Positions 1 to 9,774 of a DNA stretch of 64,000 nucleotides are shown piece after piece; within the stretch, counting starts at the first letter, position 1, and each line of letters starts with the position of its first letter. The stretch lies in contig JBBAKM010000002.1 of the NCBI GenBank assembly GCA_040403495.1, positions 124,001-188,000 of the forward strand. Direction: 5' to 3'. A program made the translations under genes and the position numbers. The DNA comes from JABMMZ01 sp040403495 (GTDB lineage Bacteria; Bacteroidota; Bacteroidia; NS11-12g; UBA955). Under the pieces are notes generated by a model that was not told the DNA's origin, did no database searches, and worked only from the letters and a program-made list of their open reading frames with translations.

Positions 1-263
1 ATAAGAATGACATTTGGCTCCATGCCAAGGATGTAAGCGGTAGTCATGTGATAATAAAGGTTAAGAAGGGTAAAGAATTACCATTGAAAGTAATAGAAAA
101 GGGAGCATCTTTAGCGGCTTACTATTCAAAAAACAGGAAACAAAGTTTGGTTACGGTTATGTACACCTTTAGAAAATTTGTACGCAAAATTAAAGGTGCA
201 GAAAAGGGACATGTAACGGTCAGTAACGAAAAAACTTTACTAGTAAAGCCAGACAAACAATAG
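1..263 (+). CDS. NFACT (Rqc2/RqcH-type) protein, C-terminal end, 5' truncated
   Basis: The reading frame enters from the window edge (codons start at base 3) and reads KNDIWLHAKDVSGSHV before any usable start. This matches the NFACT-R (DUF814) RNA-binding domain, whose hallmark is D-(I/L)-W-x-H-A-K-D-x-x-G-S-H. About 87 residues remain, ending in a lysine-rich tail. Proteins of this family bind peptidyl-tRNA on stalled 60S/50S subunits and support ribosome rescue by alanine tailing; older annotations call them fibronectin-binding. A GTG at base 48 could be mistaken for a start but lies inside the conserved motif. The stop is 1 nt from the convergent AsmA-like gene, with no terminator between them. 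Confidence 0.85.
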   Translation, partial: KNDIWLHAKDVSGSHVIIKVKKGKELPLKVIEKGASLAAYYSKNRKQSLVTVMYTFRKFVRKIKGAEKGHVTVSNEKTLLVKPDKQ

Positions 264-264
264 C

Positions 265-2973
265 TTATTTTTTTAGCCCATCAAGAATGGCTTTTTTTGC
301 CTTTTTGGCGGCTTCTTGTTTGGCTTTTTCTAACTCAGCTTTAGCTTTTTCTTCAGCTAATTGTTTTTCCAAACGAATTTTTTCTTCCAATTTTTTCTTT
401 TCCAAATTCGCTCTATCAACCGCTTGTTGCTTTAGGTTCATCAAAGAATCATTGACTCTTTGTTTTTGAATTTCAGCTCTTCGTTTTGCTTCGTCTTCCA
501 ATGCTTTTTTACGTTGTTCAGCTTCATCTTTAAGTTGAGATTTTACATCATCTACAAATTTCTTTTTGGTTTCTGCCAAACTTATTTTAAAAATTGGTTT
601 AGCAAAGAAACCAGATATTAGTACATCAACATTCACAATATCACTCAATTCTAAATTAACGCCTTTGGAACGTGCTTGTGATGTGAGTGAGTTGAGGGCA
701 GTATTCGCTTCACCAAAATCTTTCCTAGGGATACTCAATTTAGCAATGTATTGAATGCTTTGGTCTAAAGCCGAAAAACCACTAATCTTAGCATTTGCAC
801 CCGGCCATAATCCCATTTTTAAACTGTCTAATAACACCTTGCCATTGTCAATTTTCAATTTAAAATTGAGGTCTTTTAGACTTAAGTTGTTTAATTTGGT
901 AATTTTTAACTCACTTGCCAATTGGTTTAGTAACGGCATGTTTTTTAAAGAAGCGCCTGAAATTCCCATTTGTAGTTCACCAGTTACGGTTGGGTAATTG
1001 ACACTCAAGTCTTTATTGAAATTATTTTGTAGTTTGATTTGCGAATTAAAAAGACCCTGAGTGTATTGGGCAATAGGGGCTAATTTTTTGACAATATCAA
1101 AATATTGGTAGGTTTTAATAATGTCAAGAGAGCTTACATTAAAGTTGATATTACTAAATGGAAACTGAGGTTGGTGCGAATCGTAAACACCATTTAAGGT
1201 CATTGAACCACCCAATAATTGAACGGCTAATTGATTAAACATTAATTGTTTTTCTTTGATTATCACATCCCCATTTAATTGGGTTAAAATAAGGTTGTCA
1301 TAAACCAATTTATTGATTTGTGATTTAAGAGTAAAGTCTAAATTTTCGGGAACATCAAATGCCTCTAAAGATACTGTGTCATTAACGGTTGGTTCTTTCA
1401 CTACTTCATCCTCTGTTAGAAATTCGTTGGCATTAATGTAGTTGGATTGTAAGTTGAATTTACCGGTTAGTAATTCATCTTTAGTGAAATAGGAGAACAA
1501 ATTATCTAAATAACCAACAACAGCAAAGTCGCTCATTCCAACCGTTCCATTCAAGTATTTAATGTCAACTTTTTGAGGAGAGAAACTCATTAATGCTTCT
1601 AATTTAGTGCCTTGTTTCAACATTTCGGGATCTTTGAATTGGAAATTTTGAGCCATTAAGTTCCCACTTGCTTTGAATTTATTGTAATTTGAATTTTCAA
1701 TGTCTTTGGTATATCCGTCAAACTGTAAATCACTGGTAATTTTACCCGTTATCAATGTTGAATTGTCCAAAGGAATAAAATTCCTAAACTCATCCAGTTT
1801 TAAGGCGCCTTTTACAAAACCTTTGATATATGGATTAGTCTCAAAATTTTTGGCAAATAACTGAGCTTTAAAAGGTTCTCCTGCCATTACCATGTCAAAT
1901 CTTTTAAGGTCAATAACTGTAGCATCTGAACCTCCTGTTGGGTTGTCGATATTTAAATTCACAAAGACATTGTTGAGTGATTTGGGTAAATCGGGGTATT
2001 TGAATTGACCATTGTCAATGTCTATTTTTAAACCAAAGCCAGGCATTTGAATGTCTGTCATTTTGCCTTTAAAATAGCCACTTAAACCCAATTTTCCATT
2101 GGCTTTTAAATCTTTAAAATTTGATGAATAAACGCCAGGAACTAAAGACAGGAAGGTTTTAAAGTCTGATTTTTTGGTGTTAAAAACCATGTCGAAATCC
2201 ATGTCATTTTCATTCATGTCCACATAACCTTCACCTCCAATATTTAAGTCATTAAGTAAAATATCATTGTCAGAAAAAGTAAATTTCATGTTTTTCATGT
2301 CCATGTTTAAATTGGCTTTAATGGCAGATTTAATGTTGTATAAATAACTAACACCTCCATAATTCATGGTCAGTTTTTCAACTTCAGTAATGGTTTCTAA
2401 CAAAAAATTATCTTGATTGAAATCACCTTTTAAGTCGTGGTTAAATTGGTAAAGCGAAGTAGAAAAACCCAATGATTCGTCACTGTATTTGAGTATGCCG
2501 TTTTCAATGCTTAGCTTTTTAAGTTTGATGTCAAACATTGAACTCGTGTCATTGTCGGTTGAAGTGGTATCTAAAATTGTAATATCCCAATTGCTTTGCC
2601 CATTTTTAAGCACCAAAAGCTGAATAAAAGGTTGAGTAAGTGCTATTTTATTGATTTTTATACTCGAGCCTTTGAAAAAAGACATCAAGTCAAGTTGGGC
2701 ATTTATTTTTGGAAGATAAACCAAAGTGTCACCCTTAAATGAATCTTTTCCTACTATACTTACTCTTTCTAAAGTTAGGGACACATTTGGAAAGTTTTTG
2801 ATTAAAGAGAGTCCAATGGCATTTTCATCAAAGTTAAATTCAGCATTTAATGATTTATTGGCTTCTTTTTTAATGCCTTCAATTATTTTACCCTTAAATA
2901 AGAAAGGGGTAGCAATTAAAGCAAACAGAATAACAATCAGAGTTATACCTGTAATTTTAAGTATTTTTTTCAT
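265..2973 (-). CDS. AsmA-like outer-membrane biogenesis protein
   Basis: 902 residues. It has one N-terminal membrane anchor (residues 5-27) followed by a long periplasmic beta-rich region. The opening after the anchor (NAEFNFDENAIGLSLIKNFPN and repeats such as SGYFKG) is typical of Bacteroidota AsmA-family proteins, which resemble bridge-like lipid-transfer proteins. The last 105 or so residues are a highly charged K/E/A-rich coiled coil, a common extension in this phylum. The family is linked to outer-membrane assembly or inter-membrane lipid movement; a specific role here is not visible. A TAaaTTTG box lies 26 nt before the ATG. It is apparently transcribed alone. Confidence 0.8.
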   Translation of the reverse strand: MKKILKITGITLIVILFALIATPFLFKGKIIEGIKKEANKSLNAEFNFDENAIGLSLIKNFPNVSLTLERVSIVGKDSFKGDTLVYLPKINAQLDLMSFFKGSSIKINKIALTQPFIQLLVLKNGQSNWDITILDTTSTDNDTSSMFDIKLKKLSIENGILKYSDESLGFSTSLYQFNHDLKGDFNQDNFLLETITEVEKLTMNYGGVSYLYNIKSAIKANLNMDMKNMKFTFSDNDILLNDLNIGGEGYVDMNENDMDFDMVFNTKKSDFKTFLSLVPGVYSSNFKDLKANGKLGLSGYFKGKMTDIQMPGFGLKIDIDNGQFKYPDLPKSLNNVFVNLNIDNPTGGSDATVIDLKRFDMVMAGEPFKAQLFAKNFETNPYIKGFVKGALKLDEFRNFIPLDNSTLITGKITSDLQFDGYTKDIENSNYNKFKASGNLMAQNFQFKDPEMLKQGTKLEALMSFSPQKVDIKYLNGTVGMSDFAVVGYLDNLFSYFTKDELLTGKFNLQSNYINANEFLTEDEVVKEPTVNDTVSLEAFDVPENLDFTLKSQINKLVYDNLILTQLNGDVIIKEKQLMFNQLAVQLLGGSMTLNGVYDSHQPQFPFSNINFNVSSLDIIKTYQYFDIVKKLAPIAQYTQGLFNSQIKLQNNFNKDLSVNYPTVTGELQMGISGASLKNMPLLNQLASELKITKLNNLSLKDLNFKLKIDNGKVLLDSLKMGLWPGANAKISGFSALDQSIQYIAKLSIPRKDFGEANTALNSLTSQARSKGVNLELSDIVNVDVLISGFFAKPIFKISLAETKKKFVDDVKSQLKDEAEQRKKALEDEAKRRAEIQKQRVNDSLMNLKQQAVDRANLEKKKLEEKIRLEKQLAEEKAKAELEKAKQEAAKKAKKAILDGLKK

Positions 2974-2999
2974 AGAAATTAAGACAACTAAGTCTAGTA

Positions 3000-3007
3000 C
3001 AAATTTA
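3000..3007 (-). promoter_or_regulatory. -7 promoter box for the AsmA-like gene
   Basis: Reads TAAATTTG on the minus strand, an exact match to the Bacteroidota -7 consensus TAnnTTTG, and ends 26 nt before the ATG at 2973. No clear -33 TTG at ideal spacing. Confidence 0.5.
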
Positions 3008-3049
3008 GTGCTAAACTAACAACATGACTTACATAATGATATGAAATTA

Positions 3050-5095
3050 TTATCTTATTTCAATATTGAAGATAACAAAACCTTTGATAAGATCACCATT
3101 TCCTTCAGTATCATTGTAGGCAAATTGAATTTTATTTTCTCCATTTACAAACAAGGAAGCATCTACTTCGGCCACACAATAGTCAATTTGGTTTGGTTTG
3201 CCATTGCTTTTTATAGGAACTGCTTTGTTGGAGTTATCGTTTATAATGACATAAGCTTCGGAATTACTGTCTATACCTTGTGCTAGTAAATAAAGATTCA
3301 CTTTGGGAGGTAAAGCGGCGCGGTTGATATTGATTCCAAAGGGAGCAGAGGCAGATTGATTTGGATTTTTACCTAACTCAAAGACAAATGCACTTTGGTA
3401 AGATTTTGGTTTGGCCTTATTCCAACTAAACACTTTAACGGCACCATCAGCACAAGCCTCAAAGTGGTATGTAAAATTTTGTTCTACAAATTGTTTGGCC
3501 CTAGGATCTGTTAATGCATTGTCAAAATAATAATCAGCCAATAACCAACCACGAGGATTGTTTTGAACGGTTTTTACTAATTGTTCAAAAGTATAAGCGC
3601 TTTTTTCTCTTTTGTCTGAAAGGTTAGGGACGTATTTTTTCTGAGCTGCGTCATAGTGCATTTGGCGAAACCAAACTACAGTATCTAATTGCAAATAAAA
3701 ACTTGGTGCTTGTTGAACGGTTGCCATTACAACATCCCCTTTTTGATACTGTTCTTTGATAAATAAACAGGGTTGTTTCCAGTTAACAAAGTGAATTTCA
3801 GAAATTTCCTTCGGAACAATATTACCATGTTTCTCTGTTTTTAACATTTCAGAAATATCTTTTCTTTTGCTAACCCCTAAGCTTAAAAAAACAAATAGAA
3901 TTAGCATAGCATTTTTGTAAGAAATATTGCTTTCAGAAAACGATTGACTCACAGATTTGGCAGCAACAAACGCAATGAAATAAAGAGTATAGGCTGCACT
4001 TATCATAAATACAGGATAAATATAAGTTAGGTATTTGGCATGAACTGGCTCTCTAAATACGTAACTCATAAGCAGGAATGGAACTACAAAAGTAGAGATT
4101 AGGAAATAGGATAGTTTTCGGTTTTTGATAAACGAAACAACAAAGCCAATCCAAGCAAAGTATTTCAGACCCTTGAAATCGGTATTGATAACGCCTAAGT
4201 ACACATCTAAAGATTTAGAGGAATTTTCACCAGAAAACTGTACCAATACTTCCTTCATATTTGGTAATATTAATGTAGCAATATTAGGAGGTAAGAAAAG
4301 CTCTATAATTGGACGCATTATTTGATTTCCAAACGGAGTAAGGAGCAAAATTATAGCGGTGATATTGAGTACAAACAACAGGTTGTAAGCATTAAATTGC
4401 CAAGGTTTACTTGTTTTTGTTACCCAAGAATCTATAGCTGCCAAGGTGCCATACATACCCGCAGAAAAAATAAACAAGAAACATATTAATTGACTCATCA
4501 TAGAAAGTGCGAGTGCCAATATTACCCAAGGAATATACTTTGGGTTAATCCCAAATTTCGACAATGCATTTTCTGTTTTCGATTTAGACTCTAATAGCAA
4601 CCAAAAAACCAATAAAAGCGGCATATAGAATGTAGCTACCATACCATAAGGGCGGTCAACTCTACTCCAAAAAATAAGATACAGTGAGACAGTACAGAAC
4701 AATGCTGCCATTAAACCAACTCTGAAATTGGCGATTTTTTGACCTAATACATACACAGTTGGGATTAGGGCAGCACCTAAAAGTGCAACAGGAAAACGCA
4801 TTGCAAATTCAGTTTTCCCTAGTATAAAACTAAATAGGGTATTGAACCAAGTAAGCAAAATACCATTGTTTTCACCATGCTTGAATTTGCCATTGATAGC
4901 AGCAATAGCATGCATGTATTCGTCTACCCAAAGGGATAAAAACCCTATGCGGTATAAACGTAAAAATAGGGCAAATACTGCCAAAACTATCGCAATTTTG
5001 AGTGCGTTTTTTTCAATAAAAGAAACAGTCGTTTTAGTTTTAACGTTTGTGTTATTTTTAACAACAGTTTTTTTAGGAGCTGTTTGTTTATTCAT
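3050..5095 (-). CDS. GT39-like (ArnT/PMT-type) membrane glycosyltransferase
   Basis: 681 residues. A K/T-rich cytosolic head is followed by about ten hydrophobic segments up to roughly residue 410 and then a soluble C-terminal domain of about 240 residues. The first extracytoplasmic loop reads LSLWVDEYMH; an acidic DE pair in this loop is the catalytic signature of GT-C enzymes such as ArnT and protein mannosyltransferases, which use polyprenyl-phosphate sugars. It lies 2 nt downstream of a polyprenyl-phosphate-sugar-synthase-like gene, so the donor and the transferase are probably made together. Target (lipid, glycan or protein) is unknown. The ATG is close to the end of the upstream gene, consistent with translational coupling. 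Confidence 0.7.
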   Translation of the reverse strand: MNKQTAPKKTVVKNNTNVKTKTTVSFIEKNALKIAIVLAVFALFLRLYRIGFLSLWVDEYMHAIAAINGKFKHGENNGILLTWFNTLFSFILGKTEFAMRFPVALLGAALIPTVYVLGQKIANFRVGLMAALFCTVSLYLIFWSRVDRPYGMVATFYMPLLLVFWLLLESKSKTENALSKFGINPKYIPWVILALALSMMSQLICFLFIFSAGMYGTLAAIDSWVTKTSKPWQFNAYNLLFVLNITAIILLLTPFGNQIMRPIIELFLPPNIATLILPNMKEVLVQFSGENSSKSLDVYLGVINTDFKGLKYFAWIGFVVSFIKNRKLSYFLISTFVVPFLLMSYVFREPVHAKYLTYIYPVFMISAAYTLYFIAFVAAKSVSQSFSESNISYKNAMLILFVFLSLGVSKRKDISEMLKTEKHGNIVPKEISEIHFVNWKQPCLFIKEQYQKGDVVMATVQQAPSFYLQLDTVVWFRQMHYDAAQKKYVPNLSDKREKSAYTFEQLVKTVQNNPRGWLLADYYFDNALTDPRAKQFVEQNFTYHFEACADGAVKVFSWNKAKPKSYQSAFVFELGKNPNQSASAPFGININRAALPPKVNLYLLAQGIDSNSEAYVIINDNSNKAVPIKSNGKPNQIDYCVAEVDASLFVNGENKIQFAYNDTEGNGDLIKGFVIFNIEIR

Positions 5096-5097
5096 GA

Positions 5098-5856
5098 TTA
5101 ATTAACAAAAAATCTTTTAACAATTAGAATGAGTGTTTTTTTGATAGTTCTACCGACATTCATTTTACTCATACCACCTTTTTGGTCGTATCTTAATATG
5201 AGTGGGGTTTCGCCGAACAATAGTTTTCTTTTTCTTAGTTTTAGTAATATGTCGACCAAAGCTTGAAAACCATCTTGGTCGAAAAACCTGTCGCCATATT
5301 CATCCATTGCACTTTTAAGCACATCGGCACGAATAGCTCTGTAGCCGCATGTGTAATCTTTAACCCCTTTGATTGGGTAGGTTATTCTAAAGATAATAGA
5401 AGCTAAGATGCTTAATAATTTTCTGTACCAAACCAAACCAATAACCCTTGCACCCGGTTGAAATCTTGAGGCAATAACAACATCATGTCCCTCAATAATC
5501 ATTCTCATGAGTCTTAAAATAAGTCCAGGATTATGAGTAGCATCAGCATCCATAGTAATGATGATGTCATTTTTGTTAGAGTCATTGACAGCCCTGTATA
5601 ATCCATCTCTGATGGTGGCTCCCAATCCTTGATTAACCTCGTGAACAATAAGTTCAATAGGCATAGTCTCAGACATTTTTTTAACTATTTCTTCGGTTTT
5701 ATCTCTACTGCCGTCGTTTACTACAAATACCTTATAGTCTGTTTTGCTGTCATTTTCCAATGCAAATTGTATCTGCGAAAGGAGGTCGCCTATGTTTTCT
5801 TCTTCATTGTATGCGGGTAATACAACTAATATTCTTCTTGAAATATTGAATGTCAT
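5098..5856 (-). CDS. GT2 family, polyprenyl-phosphate mannose/glucose synthase-like
   Basis: 252 residues. The fold starts with VLPAYNEEENIG, followed by VVNDGSRDKT and MDADATHNP, the nucleotide-sugar and metal-binding (DxD) motifs of the DPM1 branch of GT2. The segment DYTCGYRAIR matches the acceptor-side conserved region of dolichol-phosphate-mannose synthases. There is no C-terminal GtrA-type membrane domain; the protein ends in a short basic/hydrophobic helix. It abuts the epimerase stop with no spacer and is followed after 2 nt by the GT39-like gene. Likely role: load a sugar from an NDP donor onto a polyprenyl phosphate on the cytosolic face of the inner membrane. The sugar is not deducible. 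Confidence 0.8.
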   Translation of the reverse strand: MTFNISRRILVVLPAYNEEENIGDLLSQIQFALENDSKTDYKVFVVNDGSRDKTEEIVKKMSETMPIELIVHEVNQGLGATIRDGLYRAVNDSNKNDIIITMDADATHNPGLILRLMRMIIEGHDVVIASRFQPGARVIGLVWYRKLLSILASIIFRITYPIKGVKDYTCGYRAIRADVLKSAMDEYGDRFFDQDGFQALVDILLKLRKRKLLFGETPLILRYDQKGGMSKMNVGRTIKKTLILIVKRFFVN

Positions 5857-6852
5857 TTATTCGAAATAGTTTTTTAAAGATTTAACTTTATCGTAGTTTT
5901 CTTTGTACCATTTAATGGTTTTTTGCAACCCTTCTTCGATATTTACTTTCGGTTGATAGCCCAATTCTGAAGCAGATTTAGAAGTATCGGATACTCTGTC
6001 TTTTACTTTGTCCCACGCTCTAGCGGGTTTAAAAATAATATTAGACAAAGAACCTGTAGCTTCTTTTATTATTTCCGACATTTTTAGGATTTCAGTTTTT
6101 GTTCCTGTACCACCATTAAAAATTTCACCGTCTTTATTTGGTCCAAGTGCCGCAGAAATCATTAAATCAATAAGGTCATCTACATAGGTAAAATCTCTGG
6201 TTTCTTTTCCTGTTCCTGTAATGATTAAGTCCTCATTGTTCAGTGCTTTTTCAATAAAATTAGGAATTACATTTCGGTATTTTCCAGCGAGTTCATAAGG
6301 GCCATAGGTATTAAAAATACGAATAGAAACGGTAGGAACATGGAACAAGTGAGCGTAATATTGGGTGTACAGTTCGGCTGTATATTTATTGATAGAGTAT
6401 GGGGTTTCCGAAGGATAAATAAAAGTATTTTCATCCATTTGTTCAGCAGTGCCATAAACACAACTGCTACTGGCGTAAACAAATTTTTGCAAACTTTTGT
6501 GAGATTTTAGTATTTCCAACAAACCAACAGTTCCTACAATGTTTGTTTGAATGTCACTGAATGGGTGGTCGACAGAGTTTTGATTTGCAAAATGGGCTGC
6601 CAAATGAAAAACATAATCAAACTCATGTTGATTAATTACAAAGTTTAGTTTGTCCATTTTATCAATGTCCATTCCCACAAAAACAATGCGTGGGTCATTA
6701 GGTAAAAACACAGACATACCCGAGGATTGATTGTCCATAATGAGTATTTTTGATACATTTTCGGACAAGAGTTTTCGGACCAAATTGTTACCAATAAAAC
6801 CGGCCCCTCCGGTTACAAGTACTCTTGCGTTTTTAAGCGTTGCTTTTTCCAT
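5857..6852 (-). CDS. NAD-dependent epimerase/dehydratase (extended SDR)
   Basis: 331 residues. The Rossmann motif TGGAGFIG lies at 14-21, a serine-rich segment SSS at 128-130, and the catalytic YSINK at 152-156, all hallmarks of extended SDRs of the UDP-glucose 4-epimerase/dTDP-glucose dehydratase group. The exact reaction cannot be read from sequence. As first gene of the three-gene sugar operon it probably supplies the nucleotide sugar used by the next gene. The ATG at 6852 is supported by a TAaaTTTG box 42 nt upstream, located at the end of the preceding regulator gene. Confidence 0.8.
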   Translation of the reverse strand: MEKATLKNARVLVTGGAGFIGNNLVRKLLSENVSKILIMDNQSSGMSVFLPNDPRIVFVGMDIDKMDKLNFVINQHEFDYVFHLAAHFANQNSVDHPFSDIQTNIVGTVGLLEILKSHKSLQKFVYASSSCVYGTAEQMDENTFIYPSETPYSINKYTAELYTQYYAHLFHVPTVSIRIFNTYGPYELAGKYRNVIPNFIEKALNNEDLIITGTGKETRDFTYVDDLIDLMISAALGPNKDGEIFNGGTGTKTEILKMSEIIKEATGSLSNIIFKPARAWDKVKDRVSDTSKSASELGYQPKVNIEEGLQKTIKWYKENYDKVKSLKNYFE

Positions 6853-6894
6853 ACCTAAATTGGTTTCGAATCTAATTTAAAACCTTAGGTTTTA

Positions 6895-6902
6895 CAAATT
6901 TA
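6895..6902 (-). promoter_or_regulatory. -7 promoter box for the sugar operon
   Basis: TAAATTTG on the minus strand, squeezed between the stop of the upstream regulator (6904) and the epimerase start (6852). Confidence 0.45.
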
Positions 6903-6903
6903 T

Positions 6904-7920
6904 TTAACCTTCCGCAATGATGTGTTGTTTTAATTCATCAATTTGCTTGTAGATACTTTTGAAGAACTGATTTCTTTGTTTTTCTGAGACCCCACTTACC
7001 AAGGTCGATTTAGCCAAAATATTGTTCAACCATTGTTCATTTTGTTGATTGAAATTAGCATTGGTGGTTTGCATAAAATTAAACGAACTGTAACTGATAA
7101 ATGAGGCCGACACTTGTTTGGATTTTGCCAAAATACAATTGGTGCCAATCATTACATCACTCAGATAAAACTGCAATTTAGTGGAAGTCATGCTATCATT
7201 TTGATTGAATTTATAACCCATGTCACAGTTTTTTTGGATTAATTGAATCATGGATTCTAATTGGGAAATGATTTCCAAAACGCTTTCTGTTTTATCAAAA
7301 AAGCCAGCGTCATAATAATATTTAATTTGTTTGATGGTGCTAATAACCGTTTCATTGGTCCAAACTTCTGTTGAATCTATGGTTTGATAGGTTAAAAATA
7401 TCTTTTTAGCGATATTAACGATTTCTTCTGGCAATTCAATCTTTTCGTAATGTTTGTATTGAAATTCAGAGACATTCATCAAGGATTTCAACCAATATTT
7501 GATTTTAAAATCCATTAATTGTGGAAACCCAAAGTGATAAAAAACAGGAATATCCTCAGCTGCAAAGGTAATATGAACATCTTCCATGGAAGCCAATCTT
7601 TCAAGATTGGTAAGCATATTATTGAGGTAAGAAAGGTAAGATTCGGTGTCGCTATTGAGGTGATTTACTGTGAATGATACCACATTGTTCAATTCTGTAT
7701 TCAACGATTCAAACGGAATTTTAAAATATTCAACTATTTTAGAAGTTTCATTCAATGTGTAATCTGTTTCATTTCTTAGCCTACGGTAAGCGCTGTCCAA
7801 ACTGATGTCTAAAAGTTCGCTTAGTTCCCTTGCCAATGAAATATTAGCAGGAATGTGATTTTCAAGAATTTGATTAAATGTTTCTTGGAAATTTTTTGCA
7901 TTTTTTACTTTTACACTCAT
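6904..7920 (-). CDS. Helix-turn-helix regulator of the Bacteroidota XRE/BetR-like type
   Basis: 338 residues. The N-terminal 25-75 region (LARELSELLDISLDSAYRRL) is a lambda-repressor-like helix-turn-helix. The remaining 260 residues are helical with no recognised ligand domain and no membrane segment; this architecture is widespread among uncharacterised Bacteroidota regulators. It sits upstream of, and in the same direction as, the sugar operon but has its own and the operon's -7 boxes around it, so it may be independently transcribed. What it regulates is unknown. The start ATG is 19 nt after a TAaaTTTG box. Confidence 0.6.
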   Translation of the reverse strand: MSVKVKNAKNFQETFNQILENHIPANISLARELSELLDISLDSAYRRLRNETDYTLNETSKIVEYFKIPFESLNTELNNVVSFTVNHLNSDTESYLSYLNNMLTNLERLASMEDVHITFAAEDIPVFYHFGFPQLMDFKIKYWLKSLMNVSEFQYKHYEKIELPEEIVNIAKKIFLTYQTIDSTEVWTNETVISTIKQIKYYYDAGFFDKTESVLEIISQLESMIQLIQKNCDMGYKFNQNDSMTSTKLQFYLSDVMIGTNCILAKSKQVSASFISYSSFNFMQTTNANFNQQNEQWLNNILAKSTLVSGVSEKQRNQFFKSIYKQIDELKQHIIAEG

Positions 7921-7939
7921 ATTGCTTTATTGTTTATTG

Positions 7940-7947
7940 CAAATTTA
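7940..7947 (-). promoter_or_regulatory. -7 promoter box for the HTH regulator
   Basis: TAAATTTG on the minus strand, 19 nt before the ATG at 7920, in the AT-rich space shared with the divergent S41 peptidase gene. Confidence 0.5.
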
Positions 7948-8123
7948 TTGTATTTCATAATTATAATTAATTTTTTTTAACATTTTTAATAATTTAAAGC
8001 ATTGTTATTGAAGTATTGAATGATTCACTATTTATAAAAAATTTGAATGGGGAATTACTAAGCGTGATTTTAATGTAAATAAGGATTGGGGCTGCTGTGG
8101 TTTTTATATTCCTCAAGTTTTGT

Positions 8124-8131
8124 TATTTTTG
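8124..8131 (+). promoter_or_regulatory. -7 promoter box for the S41 peptidase
   Basis: TATTTTTG ends only 5 nt before the ATG at 8137. This supports the ATG over the in-frame TTG at 8086, which lies upstream of the promoter, and suggests a nearly leaderless transcript. Confidence 0.55.
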
Positions 8132-8136
8132 TAAAG

Positions 8137-9774
8137 ATGTTAAAAAAGAACAAGATTGTTTTAATAGCTATTTTTTCGTTGTTATTGTTTGCCTTTAAAG
8201 CAGCGGATGATTATTTTGAAATTAGTAAACAAATGGAAATCTTTGGTTCCGTTTATAAAACCGTTAACCGCGATTATGTAGATGATGTAAAACCAGGAGA
8301 TTTAATGAAAGTTGGTATTGATGCTATGTTAGCCTCTCTTGACCCATACACCAATTTTTACACAGAAAGTCAGGCAGAAGACGCCATGATGATGCGAAGT
8401 GGAGAATACGGTGGTTTGGGCAGTCAAAGTGTAAAAAGAGGAGATTACACCTATATTACCAATGTGTACAAAGGTTTTGCAGCCGATAAAGCGGGGTTAA
8501 AAATAGGAGATAAATTATTGGAAATTAATGGAAAAAGTTTCATTGGTAAATCGTCAGAAGAAGTTGGGAATGCCCTAAGAGGCGCTCCAAATACTAAAGT
8601 AACTTTGTTGGTTGAAAGGAATGGAGAAAAAATACTATTAGAGATTTTCAGAGAAGAAATTAAGGTTAAAAATGTCACTTATTTTGGATTGGTTAATCCC
8701 GAAACGGGTTATATCCGTCTCGACCACTTTACAATGGGTGCAGGTGCTGAGGTAAAAGAAGCATTGTTGAGTTTAAAGAGTAAAGGAATTAATAAAGTAA
8801 TACTTGATTTGAGAGACAATGGAGGTGGCTTGTTACACGAAGCGGTAAACGTTGTGAATGTATTTATTGGTGGTGGTGAGTTGGTGGTGTATTCAAAGGG
8901 ACGTTCAGCTGATGCAAGTAAAAATTATAAAACCCTCGATCCTGCTACAGATGCCACTATTCCTTTGGTAGTGTTAGTGAACAATCGTTCTGCTTCGGCA
9001 AGCGAAATAGTATGTGGCGCTATACAGGATTTCGATAGGGGAGTTGTAATAGGAGAAAATACTTTTGGTAAAGGATTGGTTCAAAATGTAAGACCCTTAG
9101 TGTACCGAACTCAAATGAAAGTAACTATTGCTAAATATTATATTCCGTCAGGGAGATGTATTCAAGAATTGGATTATAGCAATAAGTCCAAAGATGGCAA
9201 AGCACAAGTAATGCCCGACAGTTTGAAAAAGAAGTTTAAAACAAAAAACGGTCGTGAAGTATTAGAAGGAGGAGGTGTTCAACCTGATATTGAAATCAAA
9301 AAAGAAGATAAACCCGAAATTGTAGGCTTACTTGAAAAAAGTTATTTGATGTTTGATTATGCTACAAAGTTTGCTTCAAGCAAAGAGTCTATTCCTTCTG
9401 CTAGTCAGTTTGTGCTTACCCCTCAAATGTACGATGAGTTTGTTCAATTTGTAAAAATGCAAAAGGATATTCAGTCGAGCGAAACGGAGAAACAGTTAGA
9501 ACTATTGAAAGTAAAATTAAAAGCTAAACCCAATATAGAATCCATTCAATCATCAATTACAGCGATAGAAAAGTTTTTGTACGACTATAAACTACAAGAA
9601 ATACAAAAGCATCAAACTAGCATCAGTCAATTGTTAGCCGAAGAGATTGTTAGGCGTTATGAATATCAAGAAGGTGGTTTTATTCAATCCTTTAAACACG
9701 ATCAATACATCTTAAAATCGCTTGAAATATTCAATAACTCAATGCAATATCAGCAAATCTTAAATAAGAAATAA
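8137..9774 (+). CDS. S41 C-terminal processing peptidase (CtpA/Prc-like)
   Basis: 545 residues from the ATG at 8137. An N-terminal signal or anchor (residues 6-22) is followed by an N-terminal helical part, a PDZ domain (about 95-175, with AADKAGLKIGDKLLEINGK) and the peptidase core. The catalytic serine is probably S287 in RSASASE and the lysine K312 in GKGLVQ; the 25-residue spacing matches the Ser/Lys dyad of the plant D1 processing protease. The C-terminal 130 residues are helical. It acts in the periplasm on protein C-termini. It overlaps the next gene by 1 nt (TAATG). The start was chosen because a -7 box ends 5 nt upstream. Confidence 0.9.
   Translation: MLKKNKIVLIAIFSLLLFAFKAADDYFEISKQMEIFGSVYKTVNRDYVDDVKPGDLMKVGIDAMLASLDPYTNFYTESQAEDAMMMRSGEYGGLGSQSVKRGDYTYITNVYKGFAADKAGLKIGDKLLEINGKSFIGKSSEEVGNALRGAPNTKVTLLVERNGEKILLEIFREEIKVKNVTYFGLVNPETGYIRLDHFTMGAGAEVKEALLSLKSKGINKVILDLRDNGGGLLHEAVNVVNVFIGGGELVVYSKGRSADASKNYKTLDPATDATIPLVVLVNNRSASASEIVCGAIQDFDRGVVIGENTFGKGLVQNVRPLVYRTQMKVTIAKYYIPSGRCIQELDYSNKSKDGKAQVMPDSLKKKFKTKNGREVLEGGGVQPDIEIKKEDKPEIVGLLEKSYLMFDYATKFASSKESIPSASQFVLTPQMYDEFVQFVKMQKDIQSSETEKQLELLKVKLKAKPNIESIQSSITAIEKFLYDYKLQEIQKHQTSISQLLAEEIVRRYEYQEGGFIQSFKHDQYILKSLEIFNNSMQYQQILNKK

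Noticed and set aside
287..469. Plus-strand frames within the AsmA-like gene and similar frames on the other strand of large genes
   Set aside because: They are shadows on the complementary strand, with low-complexity composition such as Phe/Ser-rich runs opposite the K/E coiled coil.
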